Positions 6,646-17,300 of a stretch of DNA of 40,242 nucleotides are shown piece after piece. Each line of letters starts with the position of its first letter. Position 1 is the first letter of the stretch. Location: the NCBI GenBank assembly GCA_017616735.1, contig JAFZXP010000071.1, positions 1 to 40,242 on the forward strand, read 5' to 3'. Both the position numbers and the translations under genes were made by a program. This DNA is from Bacteroidales bacterium. GTDB taxonomy: Bacteria; Bacteroidota; Bacteroidia; Bacteroidales; F082. The notes beneath the pieces are model-generated. The model worked only from the letters and a program-made list of their open reading frames with translations. It was not told where the DNA came from and made no database searches.

Positions 6646-9600
6646 ATGCGCAAAGGTACAAAAAATAAAATTATCCACGGCATATTAATTATCATTGTGA
6701 TAATTATAGCTCTTCTGGCGAGTCTCGTCGCGGCTTTCCGTGATGTCACGCTCCAGACCATGGTGGCGCGTTCTTTGGCTGGCGAAATGTCGAAACGACT
6801 CAATTCCGAGGTTAAAATACGTACTTTCTACATTACTTACGACTTGGGCGTTGTGCTGGAAGGCGTGCAAATCAACGATTTATACAATTTCCCTATATTC
6901 AAGATAGGTAAACTGTATGCCAAGGTGGCACCCACTGTCGACTATGCCGACATCAGAGTGAGGGATATTTATTTCGAGGATGTTTTGGGAAGCATTGTGA
7001 AATATGAAGGTACAGAAAAGCTCAATATAATGGATCTGTTTGGTCAGCTGAGCAGCGGACAGCCAAAAGACGAGCCTAAGGAAGCAAGTGGCGGTGATTT
7101 CCATCTGAAGATCGATAATATGCGTCTTGATAACGGGCGTGTGGTTTATTGGAATCAGAACAAACATCATCCCGAGAAGCTGAGCATGGATTGGCATCAT
7201 ATTGACATTGACAGCATCTACGGTACATTTACTGATTTGGAGATAAAGCATGACACCGTTATGTGGAAAGTGCATACACTCAGGGGTAAGGACCGTTGCG
7301 GACTGGTGCTCGACGATGGTCATGGCGAGGTGCTGTTTTGTGAGAAAGCGCTCAATATTGACAATCTAATGCTGATCACTGGCGAGTCGAAAGCCGACCT
7401 TGATATGCGTTTTGAATACGAAAGCTCAAGCGCTTACTACGAATTCGAGGATTCAGTTAGGATTATTGGAAACATCAGGCAATCAACGATTAAAATCAGC
7501 GATTTGAAGTATTTTTCATGGGTGCTTGGCAAGTTGCCCGACACATTTGTCTTTACGGCGTTTTTTGACGGGCCAGTGTCGGACTTTCTGGTGAAAGATG
7601 TGGATGCCGACTTTGGTGATAACTCACACATCGTCACTGACGTGGCGTTTAAGGGACTGCCTGAGTTTGAGACGTCTTTCATGGATATTACAATCAGAGA
7701 ATTAACCACAACACGCGACGATATTGATAATTTTGCCATACCGATTGAGGCTGTAACCGTACCTATGCCTGCAATGCTTGACGGTTTGGGAAATGTTGTT
7801 ATGACCGGTGAATTCAAAGGATATTACAACGATTTCTACACCAACTTCAAGATTCAATCGGATATGGGTGATGTTGAGGCTTATGTTTATCTAAATACCA
7901 CCGAGAACTCGGAATACGTTTTCAATATTCAAGCTGACGACTTGAATATCAAGGATATAGCCGGCCTAAAAGATGAGTCGGTTGTGACTTTCGACTTGAG
8001 TATGGACGGACGGGGTTTGGATGTGCAATCGACCGATTTCAACGCTGATGTCGAAGTGGAATCGCTGAAAATCAATGGTAACGACTTCAAAGATTTCAAC
8101 ATTCACACGGAATTCGAGAATAAATGCCTGACAGCCGACATGTCAACACGGCAGCCTTTGATTGGCTTGGATTTGTCTGCAGTGGTTGATTTGGAAAAAG
8201 AAAAACCTAGATACAAGATTTCGGCTAAGATTGAAGATGCCGATCTGGTTAATCTGAATCTGGCTGATTTTGACAGTGTGATGATGCTGTCGTCGGATGT
8301 GAATCTTGATTTTAGAGGTAGCAATATAGATAATATTACCGGAACCGCCGATATTAAAAACACCAAGTATTTCAACGGTGACACATACACAATGCAAAAC
8401 TTTACCGCCAGTGTGACCGAGATAAGCGGTATTAAGGATGTGACAGTCAATTGTGACTTTTTCGACTTCAACGGCACAGGTATAATTAGCTCCGGCACTT
8501 TTGTGGAAGCCTTCAAAAACAGCGCCAGACAGTATATACACATTCCGGCATGGTACGATAAGGAGTCGTGTTACACCGATAAACAAGAATTCTCAATTTC
8601 GCTGAATACGAAAGACACACGCCAGCTTTCAAAGCTCTTTATGCCCGAGCTATACGTCAGCAGCGGTACTACACTCAATGCTACGTATACCACCGAATAT
8701 CCCTATCACGGCATGACTTTGGAATCGCCCGAAGTGGCTTATAATAATTTGAAATTCCTGAATATAGATGTCAGAAATACAGCAAGGCATGATGAATACC
8801 TGTCAAGCTTGACGATAGAAGATATTATCATGCGCGACACATCGGAGAAATATACGCAGCGCATCGGATTGGAGAATGTTCAGGTGTACAGCACTATTCA
8901 TAACGACACGGTTAAATGCCATCTTTTATGGGATGATGATGTGAACGAGGATCACAACAAAGCCCATCTGACATCGACTTTTGTGCCGCATAAGGATGCT
9001 GGCGGACTTATGAAGATTGCCGCTGAGCAGCTTGTGCTGAATGATACGCTGTGGCATCTGCATCCAAATTGTCAGATAGATTTCCGCAAAAACAGAATTG
9101 GTATCAATTGTCTGGCACTCAATACCGAATCGCAGTCGATGGCGCTCAACGGCTACGTGCCGCAGCACAATAACGATACCATGATGGTGGTGTTTAACGA
9201 TGTGAATGTGTCGGATTTCGATTTTATAACTGTTGGTGACGGTATCGATATGGATGGTATCATCAATGGTATTGTGCGTGTGTCGGGATTGGATGAGAAT
9301 CTGTCATTCTTTTCCAATCTGGAACTGCAAAAGTTTTACCTTAACGAACAGGAAGTCGGCGATGTATACGTCAGCACAGTGTGGCATGATCCTGACAAGT
9401 CGATTCGTATCAAATCGGAGTTATACAACAGTTTGTTCGGCGAAGAGAAACACGAGGCTGTCGGGCTTGCCGGTTATTATTACCCGTTGCGCGACCACGA
9501 CAATCTCAAGTTCAATTTGAACTTCGACGAGTTTAAATTGGCAACGTTGTCGCCGTTTATCAGCAATGTGGTAAAGAGAATGAGCGGTCATGCCAGCGGT

Positions 9601-11106
9601 AATGTGAAGATTAGGGGGTCGTTTAAACAACCCGTTATACTGGGTCAGGTGGCTATGCATAATGCCGGCTGTCTGGTCAATTATCTGAACACTTACTTTA
9701 CGTTCAACGATACCATTACTCTTGCCAGAGATAAAATAGTGTTTAACGACATCAATATACAGGACACTACCGGACATACGGCTAAGTTGAATGGCATTAT
9801 CCATCACAAGCATTTGGATGATTTTTACTTTGATCTCAATATCAAATGCAAGGATTTTCTGGCACTTAATATTCCTGCCGAGAATGCCGAAGGCTTCTAT
9901 GGGACGGCGGTGGCCGACGGAACAGTGAGCCTGAAGGGACCTCTGGATGACATCGTAATGGATATAGATGTACTAAGCAAGAAAGGTACTGAGATTGACG
10001 TGCCGCTGTCATCGGCCAGCACTATTTATGATGATTTTATCGTTTTTGTGAAAAGTGCCGAGGAAGAAGACACGGTGGTTGAGAAATATGTGCCCGTTAC
10101 TAACAAAGACGATAGCCGTTACACCATAAACATCAACACCCAGGTTACTCCTGATGCAGAGGTGAATATCTTTCTGCCGGCCAATATGGGCAGCATTAAT
10201 GCCCGAGGCTTGGGTAATCTCAGCATGGGTGTTACCGACAATGACTTTACGTTGCGCGGCGATTATCTGATACGCAGCGGTACATTCAACTTTGCGTTTG
10301 ATGTGGTGCGGCGCACCTTCACCTTGCGTGACGGAGGCACTATACGCTGGGCTGGCGATCCTACGGATGCCGATATTAACATAACGGGTGTTTATCGCAC
10401 AAAATCATCGCTGAACTCGCTTGGAGCCACGGCTGTCGATACGACGGCACTGACCGACAATATCAACGTTGATTGCATAATCAAGTTGACCGATAAGCTG
10501 ATGAACCCGACAATCACATTCGGTATTGAGCTGCCAAATGTGAAAGAAGATACCCGCAGTTTGGTATATTCAATCATTGATACCACCAACCAGGGCGTGA
10601 TGGCGCAGCAGGTGTTCTCGCTCCTGATGCTTGGCTCATTCTCGTATGCCGCCGAGTCGAATATGGCCAGAATCGGTACTACAGCGGGTTACGGCGTGAT
10701 TACCAGACAGTTGAGCAGTTGGCTGTCGCAGATTTCAAAAGATTTTGATGTGGGTATCAATTACACGCCTAACGACCGTTTGACTAATGAGGAATTGGAA
10801 GTGGCTTTGTCGACGCAGCTGTTTGACGACCGACTGATTATCGAGGGCAACTTTGGCGTGATACGTGGCGATAAGGGTACGACCAACAAAGCCAACAACA
10901 TCGTGGGCGATGTGGATATTTCGTTCAAACTTACCAAACGCCTTAGTGTGAAAGCGTATAATCACACCAATATCAAAAACAACTACTACATTTATTCGTT
11001 CGAGAACTATTCCGACTTTACTCAGGGTTTGGGTATATCGTATTCGCAAAGTTTTGATAATGTGAGGGAGATTTTTAATATTCACAAAAAAAACAAGAAT
11101 AGATGA
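6646..11106 (+). CDS. tamB: Translocation and assembly module protein TamB
   Basis: A 1486-residue AsmA-like protein, anchored in the inner membrane by one N-terminal segment (about residues 9-31) and otherwise spanning the periplasm as a long beta-rich groove. TamB-family proteins act in outer-membrane protein assembly or phospholipid transport. The C-terminal TamB (DUF490) domain is recognisable at about 1080-1470: INARGLGNLSMGVTDNDF, then DYLIRSGTFNFAFDVVRRTF, IRWAGDPTDADINI.. and the closing VGINYTPNDRLTNEELEVALSTQL. The stop codon overlaps the next start as ATGA, implying translational coupling with the AddA-like gene. No promoter motif is visible just upstream; it would have to lie inside tsaD. 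The start is the only reasonable ATG before the membrane segment. Confidence 0.9.
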   Translation: MRKGTKNKIIHGILIIIVIIIALLASLVAAFRDVTLQTMVARSLAGEMSKRLNSEVKIRTFYITYDLGVVLEGVQINDLYNFPIFKIGKLYAKVAPTVDYADIRVRDIYFEDVLGSIVKYEGTEKLNIMDLFGQLSSGQPKDEPKEASGGDFHLKIDNMRLDNGRVVYWNQNKHHPEKLSMDWHHIDIDSIYGTFTDLEIKHDTVMWKVHTLRGKDRCGLVLDDGHGEVLFCEKALNIDNLMLITGESKADLDMRFEYESSSAYYEFEDSVRIIGNIRQSTIKISDLKYFSWVLGKLPDTFVFTAFFDGPVSDFLVKDVDADFGDNSHIVTDVAFKGLPEFETSFMDITIRELTTTRDDIDNFAIPIEAVTVPMPAMLDGLGNVVMTGEFKGYYNDFYTNFKIQSDMGDVEAYVYLNTTENSEYVFNIQADDLNIKDIAGLKDESVVTFDLSMDGRGLDVQSTDFNADVEVESLKINGNDFKDFNIHTEFENKCLTADMSTRQPLIGLDLSAVVDLEKEKPRYKISAKIEDADLVNLNLADFDSVMMLSSDVNLDFRGSNIDNITGTADIKNTKYFNGDTYTMQNFTASVTEISGIKDVTVNCDFFDFNGTGIISSGTFVEAFKNSARQYIHIPAWYDKESCYTDKQEFSISLNTKDTRQLSKLFMPELYVSSGTTLNATYTTEYPYHGMTLESPEVAYNNLKFLNIDVRNTARHDEYLSSLTIEDIIMRDTSEKYTQRIGLENVQVYSTIHNDTVKCHLLWDDDVNEDHNKAHLTSTFVPHKDAGGLMKIAAEQLVLNDTLWHLHPNCQIDFRKNRIGINCLALNTESQSMALNGYVPQHNNDTMMVVFNDVNVSDFDFITVGDGIDMDGIINGIVRVSGLDENLSFFSNLELQKFYLNEQEVGDVYVSTVWHDPDKSIRIKSELYNSLFGEEKHEAVGLAGYYYPLRDHDNLKFNLNFDEFKLATLSPFISNVVKRMSGHASGNVKIRGSFKQPVILGQVAMHNAGCLVNYLNTYFTFNDTITLARDKIVFNDINIQDTTGHTAKLNGIIHHKHLDDFYFDLNIKCKDFLALNIPAENAEGFYGTAVADGTVSLKGPLDDIVMDIDVLSKKGTEIDVPLSSASTIYDDFIVFVKSAEEEDTVVEKYVPVTNKDDSRYTININTQVTPDAEVNIFLPANMGSINARGLGNLSMGVTDNDFTLRGDYLIRSGTFNFAFDVVRRTFTLRDGGTIRWAGDPTDADINITGVYRTKSSLNSLGATAVDTTALTDNINVDCIIKLTDKLMNPTITFGIELPNVKEDTRSLVYSIIDTTNQGVMAQQVFSLLMLGSFSYAAESNMARIGTTAGYGVITRQLSSWLSQISKDFDVGINYTPNDRLTNEELEVALSTQLFDDRLIIEGNFGVIRGDKGTTNKANNIVGDVDISFKLTKRLSVKAYNHTNIKNNYYIYSFENYSDFTQGLGISYSQSFDNVREIFNIHKKNKNR
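6651..6658 (-). promoter_or_regulatory. -7 promoter motif for tsaD, inside 5' end of tamB
   Basis: The minus strand reads TACCTTTG, a textbook Bacteroidota -7 element, 16 bases before the tsaD start at 6634. It lies within the first codons of the tamB reading frame on the other strand, so the two 5' ends overlap physically. Confidence 0.75.
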
Positions 11107-14100
11107 CAAGCGAAGCTGAGAAACCCTTTAAGATTTACAAAGCCTCTGCCGGCTCTGGCAAAACTTTTACGATTGTAAAGGAGTATCTGACCTTATGCCT
11201 TGGCGATAATGCCGATGCCTTTAAAGAGATACTCGCGGTTACATTCACCAATAAAGCGGCCAGCGAGATGAAGGCCAAAATTCTGTATTTCCTGTTGGGT
11301 GTCATCGAAGAGTCGGAAGAAACTGATATTAAGCAGATGAAGGGATATCTGCTTGATGCGATTAAGATATCTGAAAATGTTCTGATAGACAGAGCAAAGC
11401 GTTTGTATGTCAATATATTACATGATTACAGCGATATGTCGGTGTGCACCATCGACAGTTTCGTGCAGCGTTTGTCCAGAAGTTTTGCCCGTGAATTGAA
11501 TCTGCCAAGCCAATACAGCGTGATACTTGAGAATGAGGATTTGGTGGATGAGATAATAAGGAAGATTTCGGATGAGATAGGCAGAGATACATTCATAACT
11601 AAGATGTTGACCAGTTTTGTGGAATACAATCTGTCGGAGGAGACAAAATGGGATGTTAAAAACCTTCTTGGCGAGTTTATTGAGAATCTGCTTTCGGAAG
11701 ACGCATACAGCAAAGGCGGGAAAAACACGAGTGAAATCGGCGAAAAGGAATACGATGAAATCAAACAGCATATCCAAATTGTTAAAGCCGAATTGGATAA
11801 ATCCATTCCGTTGATTGTTAAGAAGATAGAAGAAGAGGAGGGCAGTAGGGGAATAACTGATCAGGATTATAGCGGCAAGGCGTCGCGAGGGCTGCCGGTT
11901 GTGAAAAAGAAAATGCTTGAGATGAAAAGCAGTGTCACAACCCTCGGCATTGAAAAGATTCTCAAAGGTTACGACTCGTGGAATGACAAAAAGAGTAAAA
12001 TCACCGACAGCTCGATAGTGGATGTCTATAATAAGGCTATTGAGGATTATAAGTCGTTGTATTCCAAGAAAATAATATATGACACTGTTGAGAAAGACCT
12101 TTATTTGTATGTCCTCAGAAATCATATATTCAAGCTGATTAAAGATTATATAGCCGATTCGTCGCAGGTGCATATCTCTGAGTTTAACAAAAGAATATCG
12201 GATATTCTGGGCGACTGCACCGTTCCTTTCATTTATGAGAGAATTGGCGAGAAATACAAGCATTATTTCATTGATGAGTTTCAGGACACTTCGATTTTGC
12301 AGTGGCAGAATTTCCTGCCTTTGATAGAAAACAGCATTTCGGCAAGAAACATCAGCTTGCTGGTGGGCGATGCCAAGCAGTCGATTTACCGCTTCCGCAA
12401 CAGCGAAGTTGAGCAGATTATCCATCTGCCTAAGATTTACAAGCCTCAGGCAGGTGAATTCAGTAAACATTGTGAGGCTCAGTTTGTCAGCTTGGCGCAG
12501 AAAATGACGCTCAATGTCAATTATCGCTCGTCTAAAAATGTCATTAAGTTCAACAATACGTTTTTCCGTTTTGCTGAGAAATACCTGCCGATTAAGGGTG
12601 TTTATGACGACGTCGAGCAGGTCAACAACCCACAAAATGGTGAGGGATTTGTGTCGGTTGAGGTGTTGCGCGGCGATATGAAGCAACATGAGTACAAGGA
12701 AAAGGTAAAAGCGTCTATATTAAATCAAATCAATGATTTACATGGTCGTGGAGTCAGATATAAGGACATAACTATTCTGGTCCGTTCGAATAATGACGGC
12801 AGGGACATAGCCAATTATCTGGTTGGCAATGGGGTGGGAGTGGTGTCGGCCGAGTCGCTGCTTTTGGAGACATCCGACAAGGTGCAATTGATTGTGAATA
12901 CGATGAAGTTGTTGGCCGACGAAGACAATGCCGTGACTAAGAAAGCCGTCGGATATTATGCGTCTAGGATTGACTGTACTGATAAGCCTTTTGACGCCTC
13001 AGCAATAGAAAAATCGGGCGGTTTTTATGATTTGTGCATGCAAATATGCCGCCATTACGATTTGAATATAGTTTCGGACGTTTATCTGCAGTACTTCATG
13101 AACATGGCGTACGATTGGCAGAGTCATCACGGCACCGGAATAGCCGAATTTATTGACTATTGGGATAAGAAGAAAGGCAAGTTGTCTGTTAAGCTGTCGG
13201 GTGACCTTGACTGCGTGCAGATTATGACGATTCATATGGCTAAAGGCTTGGAGTTTAAAGTTGTAATCTATCCGTATGCCGATACTATGTTGCGCTCATC
13301 GCACGGCTTGACACAAAGCGAAATGTGGCTGCAATGCGCTGATTATAAAGAATCTGCGTCTATCCCATACCTGGATGCGTTCTTGCTGAAGATTTCCAAA
13401 GACAATCTTGCCGGCACCAACTTTGAATCATTGCTGCAAGAGGAGACCAATAAAACCATGCTCGACGTGCTGGATATAATGTATGTGGCGATGACTCGTG
13501 CCAAAAACATGCTTTTTATCTATACCAACGATAAAAAACCTAAAACTGCCGACGGATATAATATTTTTACGGATTTCTTTGCGGACAATCTTGGTTATAC
13601 TGGCAATTTCCTGAAAAACACCGATTTCATAGTTAAAGATAACGATAAAGATGATGTGTCGGTTTATACATACGGTGATTTCGACTCTACATTGCTAACC
13701 ATGAATAAGAAATCATCGAAATCCGACAAGGTGAAGATTTTGGAGCTGAAGGATGGAGAGCAGGCACCGAAAACGCTTAGATGGTCTGATAAGCTGCATT
13801 TGGATGCCGATCCGACCATGATGTGGGCCGAGGAAGGCTCTTTCAGACCTGACGAATGGGGACTTTTGGTACACGAGATACTCTCAAAGATTATTACAAT
13901 TGAAGATGCCCAGCGAGCTTTGAGGCCGTATGTCAACGACGGAACCATTGACGAGGAGCAGGCGGCGAAGTTGCTTGAGACTTTCCGAAAAGTGACTGAG
14001 ATTCCTGAGCTTAAGCCGGCATTTTCAAAGGATGCTGTCGTGAAAAACGAGATGGATATTCATTTGGTCGGCGGCAAAATAATCAGGCCAGACCGTTATG

Positions 14101-14291
14101 CGGAAACGCCACAAGGCACTATTCTGATTGATTACAAGACTGGTAAGGCGCACGAGGAATATTACAACCAGCTGCGCGATTACATGAGTGCGATTATTCA
14201 AATGAATCGCATGCAGCAAATCAAGGCTTATCTCGTTTATATAGGAGATGAGGTTGAAGCTGTTGAAGTGAAAATGGACAGACTATTTTAA
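11103..14291 (+). CDS. AddA-like UvrD-family helicase-nuclease
   Basis: ATP-dependent DNA helicase fused to a RecB-type nuclease, as in AddA of the AddAB double-strand-break repair enzyme. Walker A is ASAGSGKT (Lys20), followed by FTNKAASEMKAKI, STIDSF-like CTIDSFVQ, Walker B DEFQDT (391-396), GDAKQSIYRFR, the motif V-type TIHMAKGLEFKVVI and YVAMTRAKN. The C-terminal PD-(D/E)XK nuclease looks intact: GLLVHEIL (His924) and IDYKTGK (Asp1010, Lys1012). The length of 1062 residues fits Bacteroidota AddA-like proteins. Its start overlaps the tamB stop (ATGA). The expected AddB partner is not next to it; the next gene is a protease, so AddB must be elsewhere or replaced. Confidence 0.88.
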   Translation: MTSEAEKPFKIYKASAGSGKTFTIVKEYLTLCLGDNADAFKEILAVTFTNKAASEMKAKILYFLLGVIEESEETDIKQMKGYLLDAIKISENVLIDRAKRLYVNILHDYSDMSVCTIDSFVQRLSRSFARELNLPSQYSVILENEDLVDEIIRKISDEIGRDTFITKMLTSFVEYNLSEETKWDVKNLLGEFIENLLSEDAYSKGGKNTSEIGEKEYDEIKQHIQIVKAELDKSIPLIVKKIEEEEGSRGITDQDYSGKASRGLPVVKKKMLEMKSSVTTLGIEKILKGYDSWNDKKSKITDSSIVDVYNKAIEDYKSLYSKKIIYDTVEKDLYLYVLRNHIFKLIKDYIADSSQVHISEFNKRISDILGDCTVPFIYERIGEKYKHYFIDEFQDTSILQWQNFLPLIENSISARNISLLVGDAKQSIYRFRNSEVEQIIHLPKIYKPQAGEFSKHCEAQFVSLAQKMTLNVNYRSSKNVIKFNNTFFRFAEKYLPIKGVYDDVEQVNNPQNGEGFVSVEVLRGDMKQHEYKEKVKASILNQINDLHGRGVRYKDITILVRSNNDGRDIANYLVGNGVGVVSAESLLLETSDKVQLIVNTMKLLADEDNAVTKKAVGYYASRIDCTDKPFDASAIEKSGGFYDLCMQICRHYDLNIVSDVYLQYFMNMAYDWQSHHGTGIAEFIDYWDKKKGKLSVKLSGDLDCVQIMTIHMAKGLEFKVVIYPYADTMLRSSHGLTQSEMWLQCADYKESASIPYLDAFLLKISKDNLAGTNFESLLQEETNKTMLDVLDIMYVAMTRAKNMLFIYTNDKKPKTADGYNIFTDFFADNLGYTGNFLKNTDFIVKDNDKDDVSVYTYGDFDSTLLTMNKKSSKSDKVKILELKDGEQAPKTLRWSDKLHLDADPTMMWAEEGSFRPDEWGLLVHEILSKIITIEDAQRALRPYVNDGTIDEEQAAKLLETFRKVTEIPELKPAFSKDAVVKNEMDIHLVGGKIIRPDRYAETPQGTILIDYKTGKAHEEYYNQLRDYMSAIIQMNRMQQIKAYLVYIGDEVEAVEVKMDRLF

Positions 14292-14302
14292 AATTATATA
14301 CT

Positions 14303-17300
14303 ATGAAAAGACATTTCTTTATTTTTAGCTTGTTGCTTGCTTTGGGCGCATTGTCGCTGCAGGCACAGAACGAGGCGAAGATGCTGCGTTTTCCGGCTAT
14401 TCACGGAAACCAGGTGGTCTTCAGTTATGCCGGTGACCTTTACACCGTCGACGTCAATGGGGGAGTGGCCCGCCAATTGACCAACGACCCTGACGGGTTC
14501 GAGATTTTCGCAAGATTCTCGCCAGATGGTAAAAATATTGCGTTTACCGGACAGTACGACGGCAACACCGAGGTTTATGTGATGCCTGCTGAAGGCGGTG
14601 TGCCTCAACGTGTTACCTACACCGCAACCCTCGACCGCGACGATTTATCAGACCGTATGGGACCTAACAACATCGTGATGACATGGAAGGACAACGAGAA
14701 CATTGTTTACCGTTCACGCCGTATCACTTGGGACGATTTTGTGGGACAGCTTTTCGTGGCGAACATCAACGGCGGCTTGGGCGAACAGCTCCCATTTGAG
14801 GAAGGCGGATGGATTACCTATTCGCCTGATGGACAGAAGATAGCCTTCAACCGCGTGATGCGCGAGTTCCGAACATGGAAATATTATCGTGGCGGTATGG
14901 CCGATGACGTTTGGATTTTCGATTTCAACACAAAAGAGTTGACCAACATCACCAACAATGTGGCTCAAGACATCTTTCCGATGTGGGCCGGCGACAAGAT
15001 TTACTTCTGCTCTGACCGCGACCGCACGATGAACATTTTCTGTTATGACATGAAAACAAAGGCGGTTACGAAAGTTACCAATTACACCTATTACGATGTG
15101 AAGTATCCTTCGTTGGGCGATAACGACATAGTTTACGAAAACGGAGGCGAGCTGTATCGCTTGAGCTTGAAAGACAACTCTATCAACAAAATTCCGGTGC
15201 AAATCATTGGCGATGGCATTTCATCGAGAACCAAATATGTGGATGCGTCGAAGTTCATCACCTCGTCGACAGTCTCTCCTGACGGCAAACGCATCGCTTT
15301 GAGCGGTCGTGGTGATATCTGGACGGTACCGGTAGAGTCAGGAATCACAAGGAATCTCACAAAATCAGATGGAGTTCACGACCGCAATGTGGCATGGTCG
15401 CCTGATGGCGAATATATCGCTTACATCTCCGACCGCACAGGCAACGATGAGCTTTACATCCAGAAGCAGGACGGCAAAGAAGATGCAATTCAACTTACTG
15501 ATCCTAAATCGGTTTCAGAGACTTACAAGTATCAGCCTTCTTGGTCGCCAGATGGCAAAAAGATTGCATGGTACGACAAGATGAACCGCTTGATGATGAT
15601 TGACGTGGCATCGAAAAAGGTGACGGAAGTTGCCAAAAGCGAGGATGGCGAGATGAGCGATTTCGCATGGTCGCCCGACAGCAAATGGATTGCTTACTCG
15701 GATGGAAAAATGTCAGAGTTCAGCCAAATATTTATCTATAATCTCGATTCCAAGAAAGCTGAGCCTGTCACCGACACATGGTTCAATTCGGCAAATCCTA
15801 CCTTCGACAAGAACGGAAAGTATCTGTATTTCACATCGGAACGCGATTTCAACCCGACTTACAGCAGTGTGGAGTGGAACTACGCCTACCGCGAGATGAG
15901 CCGCGTCTACATGATTACTTTGCAAAAAGACACTCCGTCGCCTTTCCTTGCTGAAAACGATGAGGTTACGGTTGACAAAGGTGAGGCAAAAGACGAGAAG
16001 CCTGAAAAACCTGGTAAGCCAGGCAAGCCTGACAAACCGGGCAAGGATGGCAAAGGCCCGAAGAAAGAAGATGCTAAGCCGATAAAGATTGATTTTGAAG
16101 GTATTATGAACCGCATCATCCCGTTGCCTGGCATCAACACAGCTTATTATTACAACCTCCAAGGCGTCGAAAACGGAGTTTATTTCGGCCAATGGGGTCA
16201 GCGTGGCGGCGGACTTTACTTCTTCGATTTGAACGAGAAGGAAGCAAAACGTGTGGGTGACAACGGCAGATTCGAGCTTACTCCTGACGGCAAGAAGATG
16301 CTCGTCAACAACCGCGGCAGCTATAAAGTCATTGACGCGCCACGTCGCGAGGCCAAAGGCGGCATGGGTGGTCCTGGCGGCGGCCCGGGTGCTCCCGACA
16401 AAGACGGCATCGACCTCTCGAACATGAAGAAATGGGTCAATCTGCATGAGGAATGGGCGCAGATTTACACCGAGGCGTGGCGTCAGATGCGCGACTTCTT
16501 CTATGCGCCTAATATGCACGGTAACGACTGGCCGGCGATTCACGACAAATATGCTGTTCTTATTTCTTATTGCGGCGACCGTAACGATGTCAACTACCTC
16601 ATCGGCGAGATGATTGGCGAGCTTAACATTGGTCACGCTTATACCGGCGGCGGCGACCGTAACATGCCGAAACGTCTCAAACTCGGTCTGCTCGGAGCTG
16701 AACTGGAGCGCGATGGCAGCGGATATTACAAAATCAACAAAATTTTGAAAGGGGAGAGCTGGAATGAAGCAACCATCTCACCGTTGACCGCAATCGGCGT
16801 GGATGCTAAGGAAGGCGACTTCATCGTGGCAATCAATGGTGTTTCAACAAAAGACATGAACAATATCTACGAGGCACTTGTTGACAAAGCTGGTAAAGCT
16901 GTCGTGTTGAGCCTCAACAGCAAAGCTTCGGAAAACGGCGCACGCGATGTCGTCATCGAGCCTATCGCAAGCGAGAATGCACTCTATTATTATAATATGG
17001 TGCAGAAAAATATCGAGAAGGTCAGCAAGGCGACCAACGGACAGGTGGGTTACATCCACATCCCGGATATGGGCATGGAAGGCTTGAATGAGTTTGTGAA
17101 ATATTTCTATCCTCAGCTTACCAAGAAGGCTCTGATTATCGACGACCGCGGCAACGGTGGCGGCAACGTTTCTCCGATGATTATCGAGCGTCTGCGTCGT
17201 GAGGCCGCTATGTGGACAATCACACGCAACGGCACTGCAGCTGAAATCAAGCCTAACCAGATGATGAACGGACCTAAGGTGTTGCTGTTCAACAAATACT

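Noticed and set aside
11418-12689. 423-codon minus-strand frame
   Set aside because: Lies antisense within the helicase gene, whose motifs are clear on the plus strand; the product has no recognisable domain.
15713-16636. 307-codon minus-strand frame
   Set aside because: Antisense to the tricorn-like protease; no signal, domain or promoter.
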